A stretch of 64,000 nt of DNA from the NCBI RefSeq assembly GCF_014206875.1, contig NZ_JACIJO010000002.1, positions 1,416,006-1,480,005 of the forward strand. Reading direction: 5' to 3'. The translations under genes were made by a program, and so were the position numbers. Each line of letters begins with the position of its first letter. Within the stretch, counting starts at the first letter, position 1. Of the stretch, positions 27,427-36,437 are shown in pieces. The notes beneath the pieces are model-generated. The model ran no database searches. It was given only the letters and a program-made list of their open reading frames with translations, and was not told the DNA's origin. This stretch comes from Algoriphagus iocasae. Its GTDB lineage: Bacteria; Bacteroidota; Bacteroidia; Cytophagales; Cyclobacteriaceae.

Positions 27427-28023
27427 CTATTGGGTATCGTAAATAGTAATTTCCTTGGGCTTATATCCAATAAATGTAAGGGATAGTATTAATTTTTGAC
27501 TGGTCACAGAATCAGGAACTTCTAGTTCAAAATTCCCATCAAGATCGGCATTTGTACCTGTTCTGAACCCTTTTAATAAAATGGAAGTCCCGGGTAAGGG
27601 TTGTATTTCATTAAAATAAGAACTAATCACTTTCCCTTTAATTGTTCTTTTGGTTTTTGATGTGTTATCGTTTTTTTTATTATCCAGATGATGAATAGGT
27701 GTTTGCTCTATAGATGCTTGTACCGGTGTCTGAGAAAATGCTGGCAAAGAAATTCCGGTGATCCCAATAAATCCTATAATCCATAATGGAGAAAATTTAG
27801 ATTGTTTGAAAGTGATTTTTTGTTGCTTCAATTGATTTGGCTTGAAAATTCCACAGCTTTTACCTGAGTTAGTTAAAAAATAATCCGAAATCTCATTAGG
27901 ACTCATAGTTCTGAAGTCCATCACTTCTTTTTGGCATGAACGACAAAAGCCTCCATTTTCAGTTTTTGAAAAATTGTCAAATCGCTGAGAGCAAGGGTTT
28001 GGTATCTTTATAATTTCTTTCAT
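27427..28023 (-). CDS. Zn-ribbon-like / CarboxypepD_reg membrane protein, cut by an amber codon
   Basis: The open part encodes 198 residues. An N-terminal Cys-rich module (IPNPCSQRFDNFSKTENGGFCRSCQKEVMDF) is typical of a Bacteroidota family in which it precedes a membrane helix, here at about residues 74-93 (PLWIIGFIGITGISLPAF). A CarboxypepD_reg domain follows (IKGKVISSYFNEIQPLPGTSILLKG, then NADLDGNFELEVP). The frame meets TAG after YDTQ but carries on coherently for 51 more codons. The gene is therefore a recent nonsense mutant, a readthrough candidate or the site of a base error. It is convergent with clpB. Confidence 0.75.
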   Translation of the reverse strand: MKEIIKIPNPCSQRFDNFSKTENGGFCRSCQKEVMDFRTMSPNEISDYFLTNSGKSCGIFKPNQLKQQKITFKQSKFSPLWIIGFIGITGISLPAFSQTPVQASIEQTPIHHLDNKKNDNTSKTKRTIKGKVISSYFNEIQPLPGTSILLKGFRTGTNADLDGNFELEVPDSVTSQKLILSLTFIGYKPKEITIYDTQ

Positions 28024-28105
28024 TTATTGAAAATAAGAATTATATACCAAAAAGCTAGTTTTAAAAAAGGTTCTTAACTTTTGGAGAAGCTTTAAAAAAT
28101 AATCT

Positions 28106-28288
28106 ATGCTCGAACACTTTTTCCAATGTCCTTATTGCCTAGCTGAAATCTCCATGTTGGTAGATCCCTCAATATCGTCACAAAAGTATATCGAGGATTG
28201 CGAGGTTTGCTGTAATCCAATCGAAGTTCAAATCACCATTGAAGAAAATGAAATTGTGGCCTTCGAGGCTAATTCAATTGAACAGTAG
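28106..28288 (+). CDS. CPXCG-motif cysteine-rich small protein
   Basis: A 60-residue protein of the CPXCG family, with CPYC near the start and CEVCC in the middle, consistent with a small zinc ribbon. In this copy the second motif reads CEVCCNP. The role is unknown. It stands alone on the plus strand between minus-strand genes, and its stop lies 1 bp from the stop of the next convergent gene. Confidence 0.85.
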   Translation: MLEHFFQCPYCLAEISMLVDPSISSQKYIEDCEVCCNPIEVQITIEENEIVAFEANSIEQ

Positions 28289-28289
28289 G

Positions 28290-28718
28290 CTATTTGGCCG
28301 ACTTTGTTAAAATGATTTTGCCGAGATTCTTCGGTAATTTTTTAGTGTTTACTACGATTTCTTGGGTCTCATAATCAATCATTGAGATTTTGAGAGTTAC
28401 CTCTTCCTGATCAAAATTCTTTAAATCGATATAAAATTTCCCACCTATATCAGTTACCGTTCCTGTGGTAGTATCCTTCACCAGGATAATCGCGCCTGGA
28501 ATAGGTTTTTTATCCGCTGACAGAATGAGACCTGTGGCTATTTTGCCTTCCATGGCTACTTCTTTTTCAGGCGCAGCATTAAGTGAGGAAGCAGAAAAGA
28601 TTAGCACTCCAAGAATTAAACAAACAGCAGTGACTACACCTATTTGTAAATTCCTGAGATAAATTTTTCGGGAGTTTTCCAATGTGTTTTTCATATTGTT
28701 ACGAAATTTTAATAACAA
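28290..28718 (-). CDS. Small stand-alone CarboxypepD_reg-like protein
   Basis: A 142-residue exported or membrane-anchored protein. A hydrophobic segment at about residues 27-49 (IGVVTAVCLILGVLIFSASSLNA) is followed by one CarboxypepD_reg domain (GLILSADKKPIPGAIILVKDTTTGTVTDIGGKFYIDL). The end YETQEIVVNTKKLPKNLGKIIL resembles the end of the 31121-31483 protein (KDLPMSFGQIKM), so the two are probably paralogues. It lies 39 bp downstream of the DPP IV stop on the same strand and may be cotranscribed. Function unknown. Confidence 0.8.
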   Translation of the reverse strand: MLLKFRNNMKNTLENSRKIYLRNLQIGVVTAVCLILGVLIFSASSLNAAPEKEVAMEGKIATGLILSADKKPIPGAIILVKDTTTGTVTDIGGKFYIDLKNFDQEEVTLKISMIDYETQEIVVNTKKLPKNLGKIILTKSAK

Positions 28719-28757
28719 TATGATATAATTAGTTTTAAAATCCTAATTACCTGAAAA

Positions 28758-30992
28758 TTAATTCACTGGCGTATGCTCCATTAAATAATTTGTAAGTAAT
28801 GTATATAGATGAAGTGAGGTTCCTGTTCCCTCATAAATCCCATGTGACCTATTAGGATATGGCATCATCTGGAATTGCTTGTTGTGTTTGATCAACTCAT
28901 TCATGAGCATTTCTGCTCCTTGGTAATGCACGTTATCATCGCCAGTTCCATGGACAACCAATAAATTACCTTCTAAATTTTTGGCATAGGTGATCGGAGA
29001 GCCATTGACAAAGTCCTCCATATTTTCCTGAGGAAGCCCCATGTAGCGCTCTTGGTAGATATTATCGTAAATCAGCTGATTGGAAACTGCTGCCACGGAC
29101 ATACCAGTCTGATACACTTCAGGGAATTTAAACATCAGATTCAAAGTCATAGATCCACCGCCGCTCCATCCCCAAACTGCCACTCGGTTTTCATCCAGAT
29201 AAGGAAGTTTTAACAACTCTTTGGCTGCCAAGCCTTGATCTTGAGCATTGATTACTCCGATTTTTCTATAAATGATTTTTCTCCAATCGCTTCCTTTCAG
29301 AGTAGGTGTTCCACGATTATCCATGTCGATAATGAAATAACCTTTTTGCGCCAGCATAATATTGAATAATCCCACTTGCGTATCAGTAGCTACAGTACTC
29401 CAAGGTTCGCCATAGACGTGGAATAGCACCGGATATTTCTTCGATTCATCAAAATCCACCGGATAGATGACCCGTGCATCCATAGTTACTCCTTCAGAGG
29501 TAGTCACAGTGGTAAACTTGATTTCAGGAGTTTTAAGAGAAGCCAGTTTGGCTTTGTAAGCCTGATTCTCTACCAAAGTTTTCAGCACCTCATGCTTTGG
29601 CAAAGAGACCAATCTCGTGGTCAAAGGATCTGAAGTGCTTTGATGATTATGTACCGCAAATTCACCGTTTGGAGCGATATCATAAGTATTTACTCCTTCG
29701 AAAGCCTCTGGAGTCACTCGTCGAAGTTTTCCTTTGCCAGCTAAATTAATGGCGTACAGATAGCGCTGGGTGGCATTTTCAGGAGAAGCGATAAAGAAGA
29801 CTTCTTTGTCAGAAAGGCCTCCAAAAGAAGCCACATCGTATTCTCCAGGAGTGAGTAAGGTCTTGTTACCACTTGCGATATCTACTTTATAAAGATGTCT
29901 CCAGCCGTCAGTTTCGGTCAATCGTAGAAATGCATTTCCATCATCTACCAGCGGCAAACTATTATCGCTCCAACCATATCTGGATAGGTCAGGATAGGCC
30001 AAATCCACCCAAGTCTTTTCAGTTTCTACATAAACCTTCTTCAGTTCTTCATTGGAAGGTTTATAGGTCCAGATCGTCAATTGATTTTGCTTTCTGTTCA
30101 TCTGCTGAATCAAGAGTAGATCTTCATTGATCCACTGCATACCTGGTAAGTAATTTTCTTTTTCTCCACCGGGAATCGGAAGCCATTTTGTTTTTTTAGA
30201 AGCGATGTCGATTAGGCCAATTTTTGCTCCTGCAGGTTCTTCGCCCACTTTTGGGTATTGTAAAGGAATCGGTCTGGAATAGACTGAATCCGTATTGTTG
30301 ATCATGTAAAAGGTTCCGATTTTGGAGGCATCGATTTGCCAAAAAGAGATGAACTTGGCATTTGGGCTCCAAGCAAAACCATCCCGCTTTCCAAATTCCT
30401 CTTCGTAAGCCCAATCAAACGTGCCATTGATGATTTTGTCAGTCCCATCGGAGGTCAATTGAGTGACTTCTCCTGTTTTAAAGTCCTCCAAGTATAAATT
30501 GAATTTCTGAACATAAGCGACTTTGGAATTGTCTGAAGAGAACTTAGCAAACATCAAAGAGGAAGATTCAAACTGTGTCCCCAACTTCTTCAGAAGTTTT
30601 GTGTCCAGATCATAAACGTAATAGTCTCCTTTAGTATTCGATCTCCAGACCCTGCTGGAATTGGTGAAAATCAAGACCTTGCTACCGTCTTCTGAAAGGC
30701 TGAAAGATTCGATTCTTATGGGCTTTCCATTGCTTTGCAAAGCAGATCCCGGAACGAAAACACTTTTCTCTAAACTTTTGCTATCCCATCTTGCCAGTCC
30801 ATTATCGTTCTCAACAGTGACATAAGCCGCACCATTTTCTATCCATTGAATCGGCTGAAGCCTTTCTTGACTGAATTCATTGGAAGCGTAGATTCTCTCC
30901 AGTGTGAGAATATCAGAAGTTTGGGCTTGGATGCTTTGAGTGAAAACAGAAAAAAGGATTCCTAAAAAAAGGAGGTGATGGGGACGTCTCAT
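28758..30992 (-). CDS. Dipeptidyl peptidase IV (S9B family), exported
   Basis: Serine exopeptidase that removes X-Pro or X-Ala dipeptides from peptide N-termini, probably periplasmic. A signal peptide (ends SIQAQ) is followed by an eight-bladed propeller domain and a C-terminal alpha/beta-hydrolase. Catalytic motifs are GWSGGGSM (Ser610), GTGDDNVHYQG (Asp) and NRSHGIYEG (His). The propeller region carries the substrate N-terminus anchor, the DWAYEEEFG double-Glu motif typical of DPP IV. The length of 744 is standard. It is separated from the upstream 31121 gene by a terminator, so it starts its own transcript. Confidence 0.95.
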   Translation of the reverse strand: MRRPHHLLFLGILFSVFTQSIQAQTSDILTLERIYASNEFSQERLQPIQWIENGAAYVTVENDNGLARWDSKSLEKSVFVPGSALQSNGKPIRIESFSLSEDGSKVLIFTNSSRVWRSNTKGDYYVYDLDTKLLKKLGTQFESSSLMFAKFSSDNSKVAYVQKFNLYLEDFKTGEVTQLTSDGTDKIINGTFDWAYEEEFGKRDGFAWSPNAKFISFWQIDASKIGTFYMINNTDSVYSRPIPLQYPKVGEEPAGAKIGLIDIASKKTKWLPIPGGEKENYLPGMQWINEDLLLIQQMNRKQNQLTIWTYKPSNEELKKVYVETEKTWVDLAYPDLSRYGWSDNSLPLVDDGNAFLRLTETDGWRHLYKVDIASGNKTLLTPGEYDVASFGGLSDKEVFFIASPENATQRYLYAINLAGKGKLRRVTPEAFEGVNTYDIAPNGEFAVHNHQSTSDPLTTRLVSLPKHEVLKTLVENQAYKAKLASLKTPEIKFTTVTTSEGVTMDARVIYPVDFDESKKYPVLFHVYGEPWSTVATDTQVGLFNIMLAQKGYFIIDMDNRGTPTLKGSDWRKIIYRKIGVINAQDQGLAAKELLKLPYLDENRVAVWGWSGGGSMTLNLMFKFPEVYQTGMSVAAVSNQLIYDNIYQERYMGLPQENMEDFVNGSPITYAKNLEGNLLVVHGTGDDNVHYQGAEMLMNELIKHNKQFQMMPYPNRSHGIYEGTGTSLHLYTLLTNYLMEHTPVN

Positions 30993-31069
30993 GATGATCT
31001 TTGGGATATGATGTTCTCAAAAATAAAAGAATATCCCAAGACTTCTCATAGAAGGTTAATCCAAAAGAA

Positions 31070-31092
31070 AAACAGGTCAATTTGACCTGTTT
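31070..31092 (-). terminator. Terminator after the 31121-31483 gene
   Basis: AAACAGGTCAA and TTGACCTGTTT form an 11-bp stem around one base; on the minus strand TTTCTTTT follows. It lies 29 bp after the stop. Confidence 0.85.
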
Positions 31093-31120
31093 ATTAGAGT
31101 TGGATATTTAGTTTTTATAG

Positions 31121-31483
31121 CTATTCTTCAAAAGCTCCATCACTCATTTTTATTTGCCCAAAGGACATCGGTAAATCTTTAAGTTCCACCTCCACAGATT
31201 TATTTGCATGCTCAAAATGACCTAACACTAAGGTTACTTTCTTTTCTGTTATAAGACTGAGGTCCAACTCAAAAAAACCATTTGCATCGCTTACTGTGCC
31301 TTTTGTAGTTCCTTCAACAAGAACGGTTGCTCCTACAACTGGTAGTTTGTTTTTATTAACTAACTGTCCTCTGACAACAGGATTTGACGGCGGTTTCATT
31401 TGAGCGTTTGCTTCATGGATTAAGCCAAAACTCAAAATCAAGATAAATGCACAGGAAAAACGAAGTAATTGAGACATGTTCAT
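31121..31483 (-). CDS. Small stand-alone CarboxypepD_reg protein, secreted
   Basis: A 120-residue secreted protein with a signal peptide (ends HEANAQ) and a single CarboxypepD_reg domain (VRGQLVNKNKLPVVGATVLVEGTTKGTVSDANGFFELDL). This domain is the same kind that precedes SusC plugs, here without plug or barrel. It is probably paralogous to the 28290-28718 protein. Monocistronic with its own terminator. Function unknown. Confidence 0.82.
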   Translation of the reverse strand: MNMSQLLRFSCAFILILSFGLIHEANAQMKPPSNPVVRGQLVNKNKLPVVGATVLVEGTTKGTVSDANGFFELDLSLITEKKVTLVLGHFEHANKSVEVELKDLPMSFGQIKMSDGAFEE

Positions 31484-31563
31484 GGATAGTATATAAAAGT
31501 TAACAGAACTAATTAACTAAATATATCGATTCGATCCAAGTAGTTGATTTTAAAACAATTGGA

Positions 31564-33741
31564 TTATAGATTCCACCAATAAGTAAATTTCAATACCACA
31601 GATCTGTTCTTAGTGTAAAATGGAGCTGGTAAATAGTTATCCGTATAGACTAAGAAAATGTCTGATGCGGGTTTAAATCTCCATTGAAACCTCGTGTTCA
31701 GGTTAATATTTTCTATCTGTTCATTGTATTGGACAAATGCCGTGAAGAAAAGCGTATTGGTCATCGTGACATCCACTCTTGGTCCCACCAACCAAAAGTT
31801 GGTATTGTACCAAGGCTCAGGCAAATGAATGGAATTATAATTGGCGCTTAAGGCAATGCTGACATAGGGTTGAAACCTGTAGCCGATATCTGCAGTAACA
31901 TTATATCGCTTGCCGTCCGCATAATATCCGCCCAATCGGGTAGTAAAGGCATAGGTAAAGACACTTTGTGGCTTGGAAGTAAACTCTGCACCTGTGGCGT
32001 ACCATTGATGCTCAGTTCCCCTAGCAAGTGTATCACCGCTGTAATTTGTCGGGTCAAATGGGCGCTGAAGTAATACATAGTCTGTAGAAACCCAAGCCTG
32101 GAAGGTGCTTTGACTTCTCCATTTAATGTTATAGGCAAGAAAAGTGGTGTTATCTGTTTTCTCACCATCTGTATTGAAGAAGTAACGTACCCCAACTTTA
32201 GGGCCGTGATTCAGGATTTTTTCACTTTTTGGGAAAAACAAGTAACTCGCTTCTTGATTGATTTTATAAAATCCGTTTCTAGGAACGTAGCCCACTTCTG
32301 CGGTATAATTTTTAGAGACATATTGATGTTCCCAGTTCCAAGTCAGATTTCCGGAACTGTATTTCAAGTTTGCTGCATGGACAAATCCATCGCCAACCTG
32401 GTTAGGAGCAAAGCTCTTCATAAACATGGCTTTTCCAGTCCATAGATTGTTGGAAGAAGCCAAGTTGTATTCCAGTCCAGCATTTCGATTGAATTGGGAA
32501 TAAATGGGTTGTTCCGCATCAGGGTCAGGGTTGTAGTTCAGAGACTGCTTGTTGATAAACATCCCGGTTATATTGGATCTGGCACCAACTTGTCTCTGTA
32601 AAGCAAAAACGGTAAAGTTTTGAGAAGGTAATCCGTCTTCCTCCACTTCTCCGGTTTGCATGTTCATTGCCCCGATCCGCCAGTCTTTATTGATTTTTCC
32701 GCTCAATCTTGCTCCAAACTGAATAGGTGCATTTAAGCCAATTCTTCTGGAGAAAAACGGCCGGATCGTCTCGTATCCAAAGCTGGCAAAGAGATCTCCA
32801 TTTTCCAGAAAGAACTGCCTTCTTTCGGGAAAGAACAATTCAAATCGATCCAGATTTGTGACCTGCCTATCCACTTCTACCTGTGAAAAATCAGGATTCA
32901 CGGTCAGATCCAAATTTAGAGAGGAAGTCAAACCGATTTTAGCATCCAGGCCTACTTCTCTTCGATATTCCGTATCGCCATTACCTGAAATATCTTTCTT
33001 GATTCCTCCCAAAGCGTAGGGAATTACTGAAATATTTGCACCTGTCTGTGGAGGCGCCTGATCCCAAATTAGCGAGCCTGTATAAGCCAAAGATGCAGAA
33101 GGGAACTGACGGGGAACGGGTGCCCATCCTGACTTTTCGGTGGTTTTCAGATCCAATCTCGAAAAGTTAATTCCCCATTCAGTAATTCCTTTTTTGTATC
33201 GAATTGATTTGAATGGGATCGCTGCCTCAAAAACCCATTTGTCATCGTAGTTGGTGACTTTTGATCGCCATTTATTATCCCAACTCAAATCCACACTACC
33301 TCCATTATACATAATGCCATCCCATTGCGCTCCGGCAGCATTAGCTCCAAATGAAAATCCGTTTGTTTGGTCGTCAAATGGATCCATGAAAAGCAGGAAG
33401 TTGTCGTTTTTGCCAAAGCTGAAATCCCGTCGAAGCGACTCGACCATATATGGGCCTTCCACGGCAAGAAAATTCTCCACCAATAAATAGAGATTTTCAT
33501 CGTCATAAGTCATCCTGACATCCGTTCGAACCCGCGCAAAACTGGTGTCCATCGGAGTAATCATAAAGAAGTCAGTTGCTATTTCTGCATCTTCCCAAGC
33601 TTGTTCATCAATTGCTCCGTCGATTAGAATTTCTGAACTGGCTTTTTTGATATGAAGCTGATAAGCAGCATTGATTTTCTGTGCAGATAAATAGAATGAA
33701 TTTGCAATACCAAAGAGCAAAAAAAGAATGAGTTTACGCAT
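31564..33741 (-). CDS. DUF5916 protein with N-terminal CBM9-like domain
   Basis: A 725-residue exported protein (signal peptide ends LSAQ). The N-terminal part is a carbohydrate-binding family 9-like beta-sandwich (EILIDGAIDEQAWEDAEIATDF). The rest matches the DUF5916 layout, with LNLDLTVNPDFSQVEVDRQVTNLDRFELFFPERRQFFLENGDLF as hallmark, and a C-terminus with alternating aromatic beta-strands (VLKFTYWWNL) that looks like an outer membrane barrel. Such proteins are common in Bacteroidota next to peptidases and receptors, but their function is undefined. The TonB receptor gene upstream ends 88 bp before it on the same strand. Confidence 0.88.
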   Translation of the reverse strand: MRKLILFLLFGIANSFYLSAQKINAAYQLHIKKASSEILIDGAIDEQAWEDAEIATDFFMITPMDTSFARVRTDVRMTYDDENLYLLVENFLAVEGPYMVESLRRDFSFGKNDNFLLFMDPFDDQTNGFSFGANAAGAQWDGIMYNGGSVDLSWDNKWRSKVTNYDDKWVFEAAIPFKSIRYKKGITEWGINFSRLDLKTTEKSGWAPVPRQFPSASLAYTGSLIWDQAPPQTGANISVIPYALGGIKKDISGNGDTEYRREVGLDAKIGLTSSLNLDLTVNPDFSQVEVDRQVTNLDRFELFFPERRQFFLENGDLFASFGYETIRPFFSRRIGLNAPIQFGARLSGKINKDWRIGAMNMQTGEVEEDGLPSQNFTVFALQRQVGARSNITGMFINKQSLNYNPDPDAEQPIYSQFNRNAGLEYNLASSNNLWTGKAMFMKSFAPNQVGDGFVHAANLKYSSGNLTWNWEHQYVSKNYTAEVGYVPRNGFYKINQEASYLFFPKSEKILNHGPKVGVRYFFNTDGEKTDNTTFLAYNIKWRSQSTFQAWVSTDYVLLQRPFDPTNYSGDTLARGTEHQWYATGAEFTSKPQSVFTYAFTTRLGGYYADGKRYNVTADIGYRFQPYVSIALSANYNSIHLPEPWYNTNFWLVGPRVDVTMTNTLFFTAFVQYNEQIENINLNTRFQWRFKPASDIFLVYTDNYLPAPFYTKNRSVVLKFTYWWNL

Positions 33742-33829
33742 GGGATTACAATACTTAAGAATTGGGGTTCATTGATGAAGTTATGAGGAGAAAATGTTTG
33801 TTCTCTAATCTGGCTTAAATTTCTTAGCC

Positions 33830-36226
33830 TTATTGCTTTAATCGATAGCTCAGGGTTAGTATTAACTGTCTTCTTTGGTACTGTGAATTGCCTTCTGTAA
33901 AGAAATTTACTCCTTCGCTGATGTATCTGTTTCTTCGGGAATTGAAAATATCGGTAGCATTGAAAACCAAATTTCCTCTGTCTTGAAACACACTTTTGCT
34001 GGCGGAAAGATCCATAAAGAATATTCCTTTTCTAACTCCTTGAACAGTCTTTTGTCGGGCATCATAATTTGCCCGAACTTGAATATCGAACCCTTCTGCC
34101 ACTGTAAATCTGGATGTCTGGCGGAATAACCAAGAAGTCGTTTTGGTTTCGTAGCCATTTTGGAAATTGGTACCATCAATTCTAGCGTGGAAGAAATTCA
34201 AATTGAAGTCTATTTTCCACCAGTCACGGATCTGATAGTCACTAGTAAGCTCAACCCCAAATGAGTTTTCTCCATTGAGGTTATAGGGCAATGTTCTGGA
34301 GTTACCATTCTCATCTACCGTGCGAAGTCGCTCTATTTTGTCATCAGTACTTCTGTAATAAACTGTCGTAAATAATGTTCCTTGATCAAAGTACTTGATG
34401 TGGCCTAGCTCGAATGCGTTAGTGTATTCTGGATTAAGGTCTGGATTTCCACTGAAAAAATTCCTAGCGTCTGATAGTGTGACATAAGGACTGAGGTCAT
34501 TGTAAACTGGTCTTCGAACCCGGCGGCTGTAACTGACTTGAAAGGCATTTTCGGTTGAAATATTATAGGTCAGGTGTGCACTTGGGAAGAGGTTGGTATA
34601 ATTTCTTGGGTTCACTTCATTCGTTTCTTCCAGTGTGGTCTTTACATCGGTGTACTCCACACGCAGTCCACCTTGGTAGCTCCATTTTCCTGAAGTGTTC
34701 CCTACTATTCCATAGGCTGCCAGGATATTTTCATCGTAAAGAAAAATATTATCCAATCCAGGCACAGGTTCAAACTCACCACTTTCATTTTCTTCTTCTA
34801 CCAGGTAATCATTTTTCATTTCCCGGAAACTTGTCCTGAATCCCGTTTCAAATTTTCCTTCTTTGGCAAAAGGCTGAACATAATCCAGCATGGCTAAGTA
34901 TTGGTTTTCGTATTCGTCATTTAAGGAAGTTTGGACCAAGGAGGAACCTGCTATGGAGGTGCCATTTGGCAAATAGGAACTTTGGGTAAAGGTCTGGTCA
35001 GAATTCTCCCAATAATTCAGATAAGTTAGTGTTCCGGTCAGTTCATGACCTTTCCGTTCAAAGCTTTTCTTGTAATTCATGGAAATTTCAGAATTAGGCT
35101 CTTGCTCTGTTTCGTCTTGATTTCTCAGAGTATAACCTTGAAGGTTTTCAAGGGTGTTCCATGAATCCTCATAGCGGATATCGGTATTTCTATGTGCATC
35201 AGATCTTCTCCATAGGTAGGAAAGCGTAAGGATACTATTTTCGCTGAAATAGTAATCTAAGCCTCCTCTGATGTTATTGTTCATACTTTTTACTAAACCT
35301 TCATTCGTTTGATTGAGGATAAAAGTGGTGTCTTCACCGTAAGTCTCCTGATAAAGTTCGCCTACATTTGGTGAGTGTCGGTAAGTAAGTCCGTAGTTGA
35401 TAAACCAATTGATACGCTTATGGCGGTAATTCAGGTTGGCGGTAAAGCCCAGATTGGTAGGAGTTCCGCCTACTACCTCAAAGGAGCCATTGAAGCCCTG
35501 ATTGTTGTCTTTTTTCAGAATAATATTGATCACCCCAGCCATTCCTTCTGCCTCGTATCTTGCCGAAGGATTGGTGATTACCTCTACCCGTTCGATCATA
35601 TTTGCTGGCAATTGTCGGAGCCCCGCACTACCTTTAAAACTAACCAGCCCAGAAGGTTTTCCATCGATCAGGATGCGCACATTTTGCGATCCTCTAAGAC
35701 GAACATTTCCTTCAGGATCCACTGCAATGGAGGGGAGGTTCATCAGAATGTCACTGGCATTTCCTCCAGCATTGGCAAGATCTTTTCCTACATTGAAAAT
35801 TCGCTTGTCCAGCGAAAGCTCCATGGTTGTTTTTTCTCCCTGCACAACCACTTCTTCCAAATCACCAGCAGTAGATTCTAATTCTATAGTCTCTAAATCC
35901 ACCTTATTGTTTTCTCTGGAAAAAGCAATTACCTGAGTCTTATGCGACTCAAACCCCATAAACTCTACCAATGCATAGAAATTCCCAAAAGGTACATCAA
36001 CGGAGAATTTCCCATTTTCCTCAGAAATCCCGCCGGCGACTAAACTATCTGATGGAGAATAAATAGCTACAGAAGCAAAACCAAGAGGATTTCCCGTTGA
36101 TTTCTCCTGAATTGTTCCTGAGAGTTTGGCTTTGTTCTGCTGAGAAAATCCAGAGAATCCCGTCAGAACGAAAAGTAAAAGGAAAGCAATAGGTTTTCCT
36201 GAATTGATCTTTTGGAAAAGATTCAT
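33830..36226 (-). CDS. TonB-dependent receptor, OMP_b-brl_3 type
   Basis: Outer membrane protein of 798 residues. A signal peptide (ends FSGFSQ) is followed by a CarboxypepD_reg domain (LSGTIQEKSTGNPLGFASVAIYS), a plug-like domain (DILMNLPSIAVDPEGNVRLRG, IDGKPSG, IERVEVITNPSARYEAEGMAGVINIILKK) and a barrel of the OMP_b-brl_3 type. The end (LILTLSYRLKQ) lacks the usual terminal Phe. This type is distinct from SusC and has no SusD partner; substrates are unknown, and proposals include peptides or metals. The neighbouring DUF5916 gene may work with it. Confidence 0.9.
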   Translation of the reverse strand: MNLFQKINSGKPIAFLLLFVLTGFSGFSQQNKAKLSGTIQEKSTGNPLGFASVAIYSPSDSLVAGGISEENGKFSVDVPFGNFYALVEFMGFESHKTQVIAFSRENNKVDLETIELESTAGDLEEVVVQGEKTTMELSLDKRIFNVGKDLANAGGNASDILMNLPSIAVDPEGNVRLRGSQNVRILIDGKPSGLVSFKGSAGLRQLPANMIERVEVITNPSARYEAEGMAGVINIILKKDNNQGFNGSFEVVGGTPTNLGFTANLNYRHKRINWFINYGLTYRHSPNVGELYQETYGEDTTFILNQTNEGLVKSMNNNIRGGLDYYFSENSILTLSYLWRRSDAHRNTDIRYEDSWNTLENLQGYTLRNQDETEQEPNSEISMNYKKSFERKGHELTGTLTYLNYWENSDQTFTQSSYLPNGTSIAGSSLVQTSLNDEYENQYLAMLDYVQPFAKEGKFETGFRTSFREMKNDYLVEEENESGEFEPVPGLDNIFLYDENILAAYGIVGNTSGKWSYQGGLRVEYTDVKTTLEETNEVNPRNYTNLFPSAHLTYNISTENAFQVSYSRRVRRPVYNDLSPYVTLSDARNFFSGNPDLNPEYTNAFELGHIKYFDQGTLFTTVYYRSTDDKIERLRTVDENGNSRTLPYNLNGENSFGVELTSDYQIRDWWKIDFNLNFFHARIDGTNFQNGYETKTTSWLFRQTSRFTVAEGFDIQVRANYDARQKTVQGVRKGIFFMDLSASKSVFQDRGNLVFNATDIFNSRRNRYISEGVNFFTEGNSQYQRRQLILTLSYRLKQ

Positions 36227-36437
36227 GGTACTTGGCTAGGTTTGAGTTTTGGGTCAGTTCCAAATCATCTGTTGGATAAGGAAATAGGTGTGAAAAGATA
36301 TTCTGAAAAATTGGTGTTTTCGGTATAAAAATGACTAAAGGCAAAATTTTAAGGATGGAGATTATCTATTCATTGGAAAAACCATAAGAAGAATGGGTGC
36401 TTTTAAATTTTATTCCAAGTCAGACTTATTTTAAAAA

